A stretch of 64,000 bases of DNA from Microcebus murinus (taxonomy: Eukaryota > Chordata > Mammalia > Primates > Cheirogaleidae): contig NC_134120.1 in NCBI RefSeq assembly GCF_040939455.1, positions 54,327,001 through 54,391,000 on the forward strand, given 5' to 3'. Below, piece by piece: positions 41,453 to 52,900 of this stretch. The first letter of the stretch is position 1, and the number at the start of each line of letters is the position of its first letter. Under the pieces are notes generated by a model that worked only from the letters and a program-made list of their open reading frames with translations, was not told the origin of the DNA and made no database searches. The position numbers were made by a program, and so were the translations under genes.

Positions 41453-41678
41453 ATGGATCCGGGCGCCGCGCTGCAGAGGCGGGCCGGGGGCGGCGGCGGC
41501 CTGGGCGCGGGCTCCCCGGCGCTGTCGGGCGGCCAGGGCCGCCGGAGGAAGCAGCCCCCCAGGCCGGCCGACTTCAAGCTGCAGGTCATCATCATCGGCT
41601 CCCGCGGCGTGGGCAAGACCAGCCTGATGGAGCGCTTCACGGACGACACCTTCTGCGAGGCCTGCAAGTCCACCGTGG
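41453..41678 (+). CDS. RAB12: RAB12 exon 1, N-terminus and P-loop
   Basis: RAB12 is a Rab-family small GTPase of endosomal and lysosomal trafficking, linked to autophagy and transferrin-receptor turnover, and a substrate and activator of LRRK2. The exon begins [13 protein letters not shown], the known RAB12 N-terminus, a Gly/Pro/Arg-rich tail of about 40 residues. The GTPase fold starts at FKLQVIII (41-48). The P-loop (G1) is GSRGVGKT at 49-56 with Lys55 and Thr56 for phosphate and Mg. Switch I starts after FTDDTF; Thr74 is the G2 threonine. The exon ends one base into codon 76 before a GTAAGG donor (phase 1). The start ATG has T at -3 and G at +4, and an out-of-frame ATG lies 8 bases upstream (41445). 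No disabling change is seen. With exon 2 the residue numbering agrees with human RAB12: the LRRK2 site Ser106 would lie in exon 3. Confidence 0.97.
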
Positions 41679-43809
41679 GTAAGGGCCAGCGCGGTCCGGG
41701 TCCCGCCTGCGGCGCTGCCCCCGGCGCCGCGGCCTCGCGGCCTGGCTTCTCCCCGCGCCTGGGAGCCTTCCCCTCTCCGGCGGGTGGCGCTTGCACTTGG
41801 GGGACGGGGCTCCGTGAAACCCCTCCGACCCCTTCCCAAGCCGGAGTGTTTCGTTAGTCGCTACGCAGACTCGCCCTTGGGGCCTCGCGCCCGCGCGCGG
41901 AGCCGGCTCGGCGTCCTTCCCGCACTCTCCGCGGGTCCCGAGGTCGGGGTTGCCTTGGGCCCGCGCAGCTCGGCCGCATAGCCGGTGCGGGGACACTTCG
42001 GGCCTTTGACGTGCTCTCCCAAGAAAGAAGGGGGTGTGACGTGGGAGCAGGCAGGCAGTGAAGTTAATGCCGAGGCCACTCACACCTGCGTGCCCGGTGT
42101 GGTGACCAGCGCAGGTCGTCTGCGGCTAGCTGTGGTCTCGCCGTAGGCGGAGGAGTCTCTTCACTGTAAACCAGGACTGGCTGACTCATTTTGAACCCAT
42201 TTTTCATGATGCACTGAAATGGTGAAGTTTAAAATTTCCTTCTGAGAATTTTAAGACTAAAACTACACCAAGTTTCTTGTTTTAACTATAAACATGGGGC
42301 AGAGGAACTTGAGCTGTATTTATCTGTTACCTCGAATAACCCGGTGATTGGCAAACACGGGGATAATTCTTTCTGTCAAGTACAGAGTGAAGCGAATACT
42401 TAACGCCCCAGGTCAACAAGTATAATAGCTTCAGTATCTGAAAGTGGAGATGCAGGGGAAATTGTTAATGAAGTCATACTTACAGGGTTTGTCAGGTGGA
42501 CGTGGGCAACAATTTCTGTGGAAAACCCCTTAAAAGCTGTCAAAACTAGGAGAACCCCATAAATTGATGATTCTTCAAAATAAAGGGCAGTCACCTTCAG
42601 TAACAGGCAGGGAGGGATTTCCCCAGGGATGGGCCAACAAACACTGAGCAATGTGGAGATTTGATATACAGAATTAAAAGTATCATTCCCTATCCCTACA
42701 CAGATACTAAGTATTGTAACCAGCAATAGTTCCAAGGCTGCTGATATAATTTTGAGATGCATTGGTTTCACATTGCCGTATAACAACAATGCTGCTATAT
42801 TTACAATGTCTTATTGGAGAATTTTTGTATTGTTTTGTTTTTGAGAAATCCCCTTTATGTTTATCATGTTGGAAATACTTGTGTTGTCTGTACCGTTTGT
42901 TTTTAAAATATTGGCCTTGGGGACGTGATATTAAAATTCAGTAGCGTAACTATATATTTGTTTCAAATATCTAATCTTGGCTCATACAGAATACAGGGGG
43001 TTATTAAATCATCAAATGAAGTTTATGCTGTTGTTTTAGTACCTGACATAAATAAAGTAGAGTTAACAATTCAGAATTATCAATCTTTTATGGCACCACA
43101 CACTTAAGTCTATAAAAATGAAGGATCATGTGATTGTACTGTGTACAAGAGAAATCAGTACAGCTAGCAATAGGTGGGTACCTGTGAAGGCTTGAGTGGA
43201 TGGAGGGTGAGATAGATGAGCAAAGCTGTGCTTTAGAAGGAGGAAGAGGAAGGATTTTCTAAACTGGGCAGCATTCCTTCAAAGGAGAGGAGGAAGAGAA
43301 AAAAAAATAAAATCAACCGGGCAACAGTGGAGCAGCACCCCCATGTTCTTAGAAAGATTCCTGAGGGGATATGGGAACAGATGCTGCGGGACTTTGACTT
43401 CCATGCTGGGGAGGGTAGACTCTATCTTGTGGGCACCTGGAACCATAACGGCTTCCAGGTAAGGCTTGGCATGATGACAGTGAAACTAATTTGGCAGAGT
43501 TGCATAGGATGTTTGGGAATAAAGAAGAAACCAGGAGGCAGGGAAACCAGGCAGTTTATTGCTCTGTCCCTTAACAAACACACACAAATACATGTACTGA
43601 TATGGACACACACTCCCCACACCAAGTGTGGCTGAAGTTTTTTGTCCTGCTCACTTTTGTTTTTCCACACATAGCCTGTAGTGCTGTAATGCTACAGTAC
43701 TCAATAACTGTTTAACTTTGGGAAGTTTAGAGAAAGATGGTGGCCTCCGGCCCGCTCCGGAGCATGAAGATGCTTTAGGAGAGCTAATTAGCCCCTTCAG
43801 TTTCTGCCA

Positions 43810-43990
43810 CAGAGTTGCTTCTTCCTTCCAGTTGTCGAGTCATTTGTTGAGCGTCTGCTGTGTGTTGCGTGTTATGCTATCCATTGGGAATTCAGTGGTA
43901 AACGGGACGTGGCTCTGTCCAGAGTGAGTCAGTGCTCTCGGGGCACAGTGCCACAGGTGTGCACAAAGTGTGGGGACACAGTGGGAGTGC
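43810..43990 (+). mobile_element. MIR-like fragment
   Basis: TTGAGCGTCTGCTGTGTG followed by a phrase like 'attcagtggtaaacgggacgtgg' resembles the MIR core. Confidence 0.65.
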
Positions 43991-44884
43991 CACCACCAAA
44001 GGTAGGAGTAAGGCTGCTCAGAGAAGGCTTCCTCTTCGTTGGAATGTTACGAAGATTAGTTCATTTGTCTAGTTCCTTTATAAAAATGCTGTTTAAACAT
44101 GGTGCTGGGTGGTGTAGAGCCGTGATTGCCTCACCTGAATTAGCTCATAGGGTCCTGAGGAAGCTGGTTTTTCTGGTTTCATCTCCATGTAGTACAAGGA
44201 GCACCACATAGAGAAGGTTCTCTTCCATGGTTGCAGTTTTCCTTTCCCTGTCAGGGCTGGTGGATGTGTGCCTGCCGCTCATGACAGCAGAGTCAGGAAA
44301 ACCCCAGGAGCCCCACAACATGACCTAGGGGAGGCCCCAGGAGCATGCCTGGACCAAGTGGGTCCCAGAAGTGATAGTATCGTGTAATTTACAGGCTAGA
44401 AGAGAGGTCTAGTAAGTGCCTGTTAAAAGCAAATTAGACTTACTTGGACTTTGTATAAAGAATCATAGTAGAAATCCTTAGGGATTTGAGATGATGAACT
44501 ATTACATAAAATTATAAATGAGCAAAATTCATGTTTGTATCATCAATCAGATCAGAAGCTGATTTGGTTAAACTATACATAATTCACAAGGATATGAAAA
44601 GCTAAAAAGATTGTTTTCAGTAATTGACCTATTTAATGGAAATTGTCTAAGTGGAGTATTATTTTCAAAGGGATTTATATTCATAGAATTGAATTACTTA
44701 GTCTGTTATAACTAGCATAATTTGACAAGTTCTTTAAATACAGGGCAGCTTTTTAGAGTTTGAGAAATGGAAAAAGTACTTGACTACAGAAATCTACAAC
44801 TATCTAACATGCCTGGACCACTGTCTTTCTCATAGTCATACCTATAACATAAGCATACTTAATTATCTGCTGTGAATCTGTGGG

Positions 44885-44925
44885 TGCGTGCGTGCGTGCG
44901 TGTGTGTGTGTGTGTGTGTGTGTGT
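44885..44925. repeat. TGCG/TG compound microsatellite
   Basis: Four TGCG units followed by about twelve TG units. Confidence 0.97.
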
Positions 44926-45279
44926 ATGCACATTTATATCATTACTTTCTGACTAGGAGCTGCAGAAACCATTTCTGTCTAGCAACTATGAATTCTTGAC
45001 CTGTCTTCCTCCTGTTTGACTCCCATTAGATTTAGCATAAACAAGTAAATGAGCTTTTAAAAAATATATATCAAAAAACAACCCTGTAAAATTATGTATT
45101 CACTAACCTTTGTTTTATTTTTATGTAACTGTTGCAAGTAGCTGTTAATTTTGTTTGGATTGAAATGGTTTTACCCAGTAGAAAACTACCCACCTCCCTC
45201 CACTCTTAATCCAACAACACTGCATTTTTTTAAAAAAAACGCTAAAGAATAAGAAACCTGGGCTCTTGCTTTAGGCTCT

Positions 45280-45465
45280 ACCACTAACTAGTTTGTGACT
45301 TTGAATAATTAATTTAGTTTTATGTGCACATAAAATATATTCTATTAGTAGTCACTGCTATTTGGTGAGTACTTAACTATATACCAGGGAAAAGCCTCAT
45401 GGCAGCCCTGGAAGTTATCCCCATTTTACAGATGAGAATACAAAGTCTCAAAGAGGTAAAAACTT
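45280..45465 (+). mobile_element. MIR element
   Basis: CCCCATTTTACAGATGAG and a preceding TACTTAACTATATACCAGG are diagnostic MIR phrases. Confidence 0.75.
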
Positions 45466-45473
45466 ACCGTCTA

Positions 45474-45757
45474 GGCCGAGCATGGTGGCTCACACCTCTA
45501 ATCCTAGCACTTTGGGAGGCCTATGCAGGCGGATCGCCTGAGGTCAGGAGTTCAAAACCATTCTGAGCAAGAGACAGACCCTGTCCCTACTAAAGACAGA
45601 AAGAAATTAATTGGCCAACTAAAAATATATAGAAAAAATTAGCCGGAGGGGAGGGGATCACTTGAGTCCAGGAGTTTGAGGTTGCTGTGAGCTAGGCTGA
45701 CGCGACGGCACTCTAGCCTGGGCAACAGAGTGAGATTCCTTCTAAAAAAAAAAAAAT
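45474..45757 (+). mobile_element. Alu with internal deletion
   Basis: Strepsirrhine-type Alu lacking about 50 bases of the right arm: AAAAAATTAGCCGG runs straight into GGGATCACTTGAG. Flanks give an imperfect duplication (AAAACTTACCGTCT / AAATACTTACCCTCT). Confidence 0.88.
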
Positions 45758-46144
45758 ACTTACCCTCTGTAGCACAGCTGGTTAATAGGTGGTGGTCGGA
45801 GTTGGGGCACTATCTTTCTTTCTGCCCTTTAACTAACTTTGAGATTTAAATTTACTTTGCTTTGTTGAAAATACTGATGTCTCACACACATAAAGGTCAG
45901 ATGTGGTGAAGCCCCTCCCTAGTTTTCTAATTTGGTCCTCATAACAGCCCTGTGAAGACAGTGATATTCTATGGTATCAGTGAAAGCAACTTTCTTTAAT
46001 ATTGCCTATGTCACCACTTGTCACTTGCCTTTTGGATATTAAAATAATGCTCTAAAGATTGTATTTTTGACCTCTATATTCCATCATTCAAATATCTTAA
46101 GCCCATCACATATTTTTTTTCAATTTCCAAAATAGGTATAGTTT
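45758..46144. other. Intronic, no gene
   Basis: A possible minus-strand MIR scrap (CCTCATAACAGCCCTGTGA near 45937); otherwise unique. Confidence 0.5.
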
Positions 46145-46457
46145 ATTTATTTGTCTTGCTGCCCCAGCTACAGTACCGTGGTGTCAGCCTAGCTCACAGC
46201 AACCTCAGACCCATGGGCTCAAGTGATCCCCTCCTGCCTCAGCCTCCCAAGTAGCTGGAACTACAGGCATGTGCCACCAGGCACGGCTGATTTTTTTTCT
46301 ATATATTTTTAGTTGGCCAATTAATTTCTTTCTATTTTTAGTAGAGATGGGGTCTCACTCTTGCTCAGGCTGGTCTTGAACTCCGGAGCTCAAACCATCT
46401 GCCCGCCTCAGCCTCCCAGAGTGCTAGGATTACAGGCGTGAGCCACTGCACCCGGCT
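46145..46457 (-). mobile_element. Alu
   Basis: Diverged strepsirrhine-type Alu, 5' tail end degraded (CTTGCTGCCCCAGCTACAG). Confidence 0.88.
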
Positions 46458-46926
46458 TAAAAATAGGTATATTTAAATACAGGAAAAGTCTAAGTAAGGC
46501 AGTCTAGATCAGAATTCTGATAATTCTGGGCAGTAAAATTTTCCCCAAAATGCTGGAGGCCAGTATAGGATTGCCAGTTCTTTTATTTTGCCAAGTAAGA
46601 ACATTCAAAAATCCACTATCCTAAACTGAAAAAAAAGAAAATTAGGAAAGACCAGATACTTTGTTTTTGTCATTGTGTATCAGCACATTACAGTTCACAG
46701 CCTGGCCCCTGAGAATGCCTGGTCTTAGAAGATGACAGTACTTCAGAAGTCGTTTTCACTCAGTTACTGGCCCTAATCTCTGTATTGTCTTTGCCTGACT
46801 CTGTGGTGCAGTGGGGGTAGTGGGGTGGTGCAGGTGACTCCATTTCTTCTGGGCTGGTAATTGAGCCAGCAGTAGAATTGAAGGGTCCAAGAAACACGAC
46901 GTCAGTCACCAACAGAAATGGCTGTC

Positions 46927-47268
46927 TGGGGCCGGTGCGGTGGCTCACGCCTGTAATCCTAGCACTCTGGGAGGCAGAGGCGGGCAGATTGCTCGAGGTC
47001 AGGAATTCGAAACCAGCCTGAGCAAGAGCAAGACCCTGTCTCTACTATAAATAGAAAGAAATTAATTAGCCAACTAACATATATATATAGAAAAAATTAG
47101 CTGGGCATGGTGGTGTATGCCTGTAGTCTCAACTACTCGGGAGGCTGAGGCAGGAGGATTGCTTGAGCCCAGGAGATTGAGGTTGCTGTGAGCTAGGCTG
47201 ACGCCACGGCACCCACTTTAGCCTGGGCAACAAAGTGAGACTCTGTCTCAAAAAAAAAAAAAAAAAAA
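46927..47268 (+). mobile_element. Alu with clear target duplication
   Basis: Complete Alu; AGAAATGGCTGTC at 46914-46926 and 47269-47281. Confidence 0.95.
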
Positions 47269-49215
47269 AGAAATGGCTGTCAGGGATACTACCCTTGAAT
47301 GTTAGGTGATAAGATACCACCTGTGGTATCACTACAATACCTTCCCCCATTCAGATCTACCTTTCAACTGTGACCTCATCACTGACATCATGCCCCCTAA
47401 GCCTGGCCCAGGGCAAGAGCAGCTGTCACCCCTATGGGAGCCAGGTGGCTGCAGGGCTACACTGGGGAGGTAGCGCCCGCAAGACGTGGATGAGGGGACA
47501 TCACTAGACACCTCCTGGTCCCTGCGCACAGGTGTGCTCAGGGCCACATTGAGGCTTCTGTACATCTGTGCCCCACAGTGTCCTCAGGGGGCCCTGCATT
47601 CTGTTCTCAAGGAAGTATGGCGATGATGGTGATGAGACAGACGGTATGTCATCTGGGAGTGTCTTTACCTGGAAACTGTGGTGTGCCTGTTGAGGGAAAT
47701 TGACTACTTGCATTTTATTCTGGAAACTTAGGGTGGAAATTTTTGTTAGGAAACCCAAAATGAACATCTAATATACTGGATTAAAATGCTTATCTCTGTA
47801 TTTTATTTCACTCTTCTGTATTTATATGCAGTCTTCCAAGCCATGACTGATCTGCCCAAGTGTTTCACTTAAAAGAGAATTAGGGGAAATCATCCAGAAT
47901 TCCACTCCAAAAGCCCAAGCTCTGCAGCCCTCCAGTGTGGTTGCACTCCATCTGGAGAGGACCTCCTGCAGACGCCCCTGCCAGAATGCTGTAACACGAT
48001 GACTCAGGGAGATGTGAGTGTGTGAGAAACCAACATTCAGTTCTTAATTCCCACATATGCTGTGCAGTATGTGATTAGGTTCATGTAATGAACTTATCGC
48101 AGGCTGGTAGACTTGCGCAGTGTCCCCTTTTGTGGAATAAAGGAGCTATCTTTCGGAGAAAGTATGCAGATTTAGTTGGCATTGGGCTGTTGAGGTTGAA
48201 TAAAAATCTATTTAAAGAGGCTGAAGTACTTTCAGCCTCTCTCCCTGTCTGCACTCACACCGAAGAAGAAAGGTTTCATTATGCATGATAGAGATCCAGG
48301 TTCTTAGACATCGCCTCTTTCTTTCCAGTCTGTAGAATCTGCCAGCAGCAATCTGTTAATAGATCTTGGAACTGGCTGTAGAAGGCAGAGTAGGTTCCTT
48401 TGAGAACTGATAGGTCCAAATTATTCTCTAGCCTTGGATACCAGATACTGTTCCAAGCTATTGGAAATCTGTCCAAAGCTATTGCTTTGAATTTGTAAAG
48501 AAAGCATAGCTCTGTACAGCGGCTCCTCAGCACACGTTTTTGAGAGGCTCTGAATCAGACACCATTCTGCTGGCCATTTTATAGGGCGCAAGGCTGAGGC
48601 CTGCATACCTGGCGTGTCTTTATCAGAAGGGGAAGCGAGCCCTGGGGGTGGCCATATGCAGTGTTGAACACGAGGTGAAATGCCATTGTGCTTCAGCGAG
48701 GAGGAAATCGATCATTCTCCTTTTGTCCTTTTATTGCACATCTTTGACATTTGGGAAGTATTTGGAAAACCAAAACTACAGACCAAAAATAGTGCCCTTA
48801 ATTGAGTGTGATTATGTTTGTTTGTTTTTTAAAATCCTTATCCTTTAAAGCCAGGAAGCACCACACAGGCTTAACAGAAAACGTTTTTCTCCAGAAACAT
48901 TTTTCCCCCAAAATCTTACAAACGCCACTGTTTGGTTTCCGGGCTTATGTAATACCTTCATAGTTTACAAAACAAGCGAAACAGCCTGCAGTGCCAACTC
49001 AGGCCAGCTATGGCGGCTGACAGAGCGGGCCCCCAGGCCCTTCTAAAGGAGGAGCTTTGCTGTCTTTCACAGGCTTGCTCCCTCCCCATGCCTTGTGTGT
49101 GGTAGAACCGAAAGGCCCTTGTTGATGGGCTGCAGAATCACGGAAACACAGTCAGCTTTCTCCTTGGTCAGCACTTCTTTCTAGACGTCCCCCAGGTGGT
49201 GGCATGTGTGGAGAG

Positions 49216-49480
49216 AGTAGATATTGGAGACGGACAAACAGTCCTGGATTAAGTCCCAGCTCCCACTGTGTCCTTAGACAAGCGACTTACCTTGTTTCCT
49301 CGTTCATAAAAACAAACAAACAAAAAAGTGGGACTTACACTCTTTTCATATCTCATGTTACAGAAATAAATGTGGATAAAATATCTCAGGTGCCTGGCCC
49401 AGAAAAGGCAATTTATAATTCTCTTCTCTTCCTAATGTATCCTATAGATGTGAAAACTCCAAAAAAATTTTTATCTGTAA
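49216..49480 (+). mobile_element. MIR-like fragment
   Basis: CCTGGATTAAGTCCCAGCTC, then TGTGTCCTTAGACAAGCGAC read like MIR. Confidence 0.65.
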
Positions 49481-49854
49481 ATAGCTGAATATGAAATATC
49501 AAAATGTAAATGCGTGGCCTGGGTAAGATTTATGTAATCCATTTGACAGTCCCTGTGTGTTTAAGGATCCATTCTGAATGGTGGTAAAGTTAGTATTTTT
49601 TGCATGTGATCTTCTTGTGACCAAGAGCTCAAAATGACATGGTGGCCGCAGCCTTTCAGATAGGGGTTTGTTCATAGCCCAGGAGCGGAGAAGGCCTCTT
49701 GGTGCAGGAATGGAATCTGCCTCAGCCAGCCAGCTTAGCAAACCTCACTCTTAATTTTCTAATACTTGCCTAACAATGCAGATGTTTTTTTCAGCCTTAA
49801 ATATGTGTTTGCACCTCCCTTCCAGCCACTCGCTCCTCATCTGATTCTTTGGGT

Positions 49855-50065
49855 GAGGCCGCACAGTCTGCAGCCAGACAGCCCAGGTTCAAGTCTGTGC
49901 TCTCATCAGCTCGATGACCTTGGCATCTACTCTGCCTTCAGTATTTTCATCTATAAAATAGGGACAATAATGATATCTACCTCACAAAATTAAGATGATC
50001 CACTACAGTGATTTAGTATACATAAAGCCCTTAGAATAGTACCTGAAATACAACAAACACCAAAA
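49855..50065 (+). mobile_element. MIR element
   Basis: CCCAGGTTCAAGTCTGTG, GACCTTGGCATC and ATCTATAAAATAGGGACAAT are typical MIR phrases. Confidence 0.8.
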
Positions 50066-50404
50066 AAGTTAGTTCTTAATTTTCTTTTTCTTTTTGAAAA
50101 GGATAAACACCTTTCTATGGAATTCTCTCATGCATGTGTATTTCCATGAGAACGGAAATGTCCAGCTCCTCTGACTGGCTCCGACTTTCCCCCCTCGCCC
50201 CCTGCCTGATGCAGTCTGTGGTGTTACGGTGGGTTCCAGTTGGTCCAGTGCAAGGCTGTCTCCGGTGCTCCTGCGTACTGACACGTGGGCTGGTCTGTCC
50301 ATGCCAGGTGGAAGCTTGCCAACCCTGGAATGCACGAGAGGGGTAGATCTTATTAAACTTAGGATGGACATTTGATATGCTCAGGCCTGAATAAGCATTT
50401 TTTC

Positions 50405-50675
50405 TCTTCTTTATTTCTTGCTCTGCTAAATGCATTGGCACAATCATAGTTCACTGCAACCTCAAACCTCTGGGCTCAAGTGATCCTCTGGCCTCGGCTT
50501 CCCCTGGGACCGCAGGCATATGCCACTGCACCAGGCTAATTTTTTTTTTTTTTTTGGTAGAGACGAGGTCTGGCTGTGTTGCCCAGGCTGGTCTGAACTC
50601 CTGGCCTCAAGCAGTCCTTCCACCTCAGTTTCCCAAAACACTGAGATAATAGGTGTGAGCCACAGCACCCAACCC
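50405..50675 (-). mobile_element. Older Alu fragment
   Basis: Diverged Alu on the minus strand lacking part of the left end; CACTGCAACCTCAAACCTCT and GTAGAGACGAGGTCTGGC visible. Confidence 0.85.
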
Positions 50676-51005
50676 TGAATAAGCATATTTTAATGACACA
50701 TGGCAATGTTACTGTTTTAATAGTGCCTGCTTCTGAGATGATCAAAATGTTTTAAAGCTATACTACTTAGTTTCTATTTGATTGAATCTTCATAACACAG
50801 CTTTAGTAGGTAGGAAAAGCCAGGTAACATTAAATAACATTAATAGGATTTCACAAATTAGGGTGCTTCCTGAGGATAGTATAGGAATTGAAAGAAAGTT
50901 CTAGCAGCGAGTTTGCATGGTATGGGGATTCATTTTGAACTCTTCTCTCAGAGGTGGCATAGTTTGTGCAGACGACTGGCTTCGTGTTTAGGTGACTTGT
51001 TTTCT

Positions 51006-51319
51006 TGTTTTTGTTTTTTTGGGGTTTTCTTTTTTTTTTGAGAGAGAAAGTCTTGCTCTGTTTCCCAGGCTAAAGTGCCATGGCATCAGCCTAGCTCTCA
51101 GCAACCTCAAACTCCTGGGCTCAAGTGATTCTCCTGCCTCAGCCTCCCAATTAGATGGGACTACAGGCAAACATTACCACGCCCAGCTAATTTCTGTTTT
51201 TAGTAGAGGTGGGGTCTTGCTCTTGCTCAGGCTGGTCTCAAACTCCTGAGCTTAAGTGATCTTCCTGCCTCGGCCTTCCAGAGTGCTGGGATTACAGGTA
51301 TGAGCCATGGTGCCTAGCC
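51006..51319 (-). mobile_element. Alu
   Basis: Alu flanked by AGGTGACTTGTTTTCT at 50990-51005 and 51320-51335. Confidence 0.93.
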
Positions 51320-52039
51320 AGGTGACTTGTTTTCTAATGTTAGATTTGCCTCTATCTCTGTGACCTTGGCATATTTCTTAATTTATTTTCCCAAACTCAC
51401 TGAAAATGTTTGAAATCCTCTCCCTTAGTAGGAATATTATGTCCCAAATTGGATGGCATTGTATAAGATATATGCTTGGAAGAAAAGCCACTGTATAAAC
51501 TTAAGGTCATTACTGTAAATTGCAGTAACATCACAACCACTATTTGAATTGAAGCTTACTTCCAAATCTGAAAATCCTTCAACTTTGTGAAGGTGTTAGG
51601 TAAAGTCTGGTGCAAACTCAAGATCTTTGTTGGAGGGGGACCATGGAAATGGTCATGGAAGGAGAAAGTGCGCAGTCTGTTGAGCTGCAGTCCTAGACGT
51701 GGACCATGGCGTTATTTTTGCTTAGCTGCCAAGAAGCATGAAGAAAGAAATTTCTGTGTATTTTCACTTTTGTGACTTCTTATGGCCCAGCAGAAAGAAA
51801 CACAGTAGTGTTTTGGAAATGTTTTGCCTTAAGGGGAACTTACAAATCTTATGAGCACTGAGCACACTGGTTGCTTGTGCTATCGCAAAGACTTATGAAA
51901 GGCAACTAAAAAGGCAAAGCTCAAAGTTAGGCTTTGTCTGTAACCACTTGATTATGGTGATTATGGGCCATTTGCAGAACATTTCACACTCTTTTCTTTT
52001 TTCACCCATCTGACTTTCATTATAATAACCTTTCATGGT

Positions 52040-52240
52040 GGGCAGTGGTCTAAATTTGAATCTTGGCTCTGCTGCTCAAATAACGTGCGTGGTATGACCA
52101 TAGCGAAATTACCTGCCTCACCATGCTCTGATGTCCTCCTCTATAAAATAGAAGTCACAGTGCCCACCTTGCTGGGCTGCTGCGAGGATTGGCTGGGTTG
52201 GGTATAAGGCATGGAATGTTTGATAAATGTTTACTATCAT
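52040..52240 (+). mobile_element. MIR element
   Basis: TTTGAATCTTGGCTCTGCTG and CCTCTATAAAATAGAAGTCA mark it. Confidence 0.8.
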
Positions 52241-52724
52241 ATTAATATTACACAAATATTACTATCATACTAAAGGAAATAGGGTCAAGAATAAGATACT
52301 GTCACTCAAATAGAGCAGTCTAGGCTCATTAATAATATAATCCTATAACCTGTGTCCTTTTTGAAATCTTCACTAAAGTAAAAGACTTTTTAAATTGGTA
52401 AGCTTAAAGAAAGGCAAGCTCCTGTCACCATGCTAACCCACCGGGATGAGGGTGTGTAGGGATAGGCTGTGAGCGTCTGAAGACTGCTCCATGCTTTGAG
52501 GCATACGGAAGTGAAGTGCTGTTTCTGCATGTGTACATATTCTCCCACGTGTGTGCTGGGGACCCCTGCATTCACTGCTCCCCTTCCACATCTGCCCACC
52601 CTGTCTACTACTTGTCTTTTTTTTTTAATTCATCAGTCCTGAATGTCCCTAACTTTTCTAAAAATAACCAACATTTCTCCTTAAATGTACAGCACTTGGT
52701 GGAGAAGAAGGAATGCTTTTCAGT

Positions 52725-52900
52725 CATCAGATTCATTGAGTTGCTATTGTGCGCCAGGCAGTGTCCTGGACTTCAGGGGGCAAAGATGAGTTTGTCCTCA
52801 GAGGGCACATTGCCCTTGGGGGGTGACAAAGAAGGAGCAGATGTGGACCAGAAGAGAGTCCAGGGCCAAGAACTAGGAACAGAGGTGAGCAGTGAGGGTA
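52725..52900 (+). mobile_element. MIR-like fragment
   Basis: TTGTGCGCCAGGCAGTGTCC then GACTTCAGGGGGCAAAGATG, followed by a phrase on 'agaggtgagcagtgagg'. Confidence 0.7.

Larger units (their letters stand above)
40650..42110 (+). promoter_or_regulatory. RAB12: CpG island and RAB12 promoter / 5' leader
   Basis: GC and CpG content rise abruptly near 40650 and fall again after about 42110; the densest part is 40970-41700. No TATA box is visible before exon 1. GC boxes lie at 41075-41085 (GGGGCGGGCGG) and 41107-41121 (CCGCCCCGCCCC type). A GCGCCTGCGC palindrome at 41142-41151 fits an NRF1 site and is followed by CTTCCTG, an ETS-like core. This is the pattern of a broadly expressed, TATA-less promoter. 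The transcription start cannot be placed from sequence; a start around 41050-41170 would put the NRF1/GC cluster in the core promoter. Confidence 0.85.

Noticed and set aside
40920..41627. 235-codon open frame on the + strand across the leader and exon 1
   Set aside because: Out of frame with RAB12 and of the composition expected from GC-rich DNA. Only its ATG at 41445 is noted as a possible upstream start.
40835..41839. 334-codon open frame on the minus strand opposite RAB12 exon 1
   Set aside because: Low-complexity Ala/Arg/Gly/Pro translation of a CpG island; no domain, and the opposite strand is the conserved RAB12 exon.
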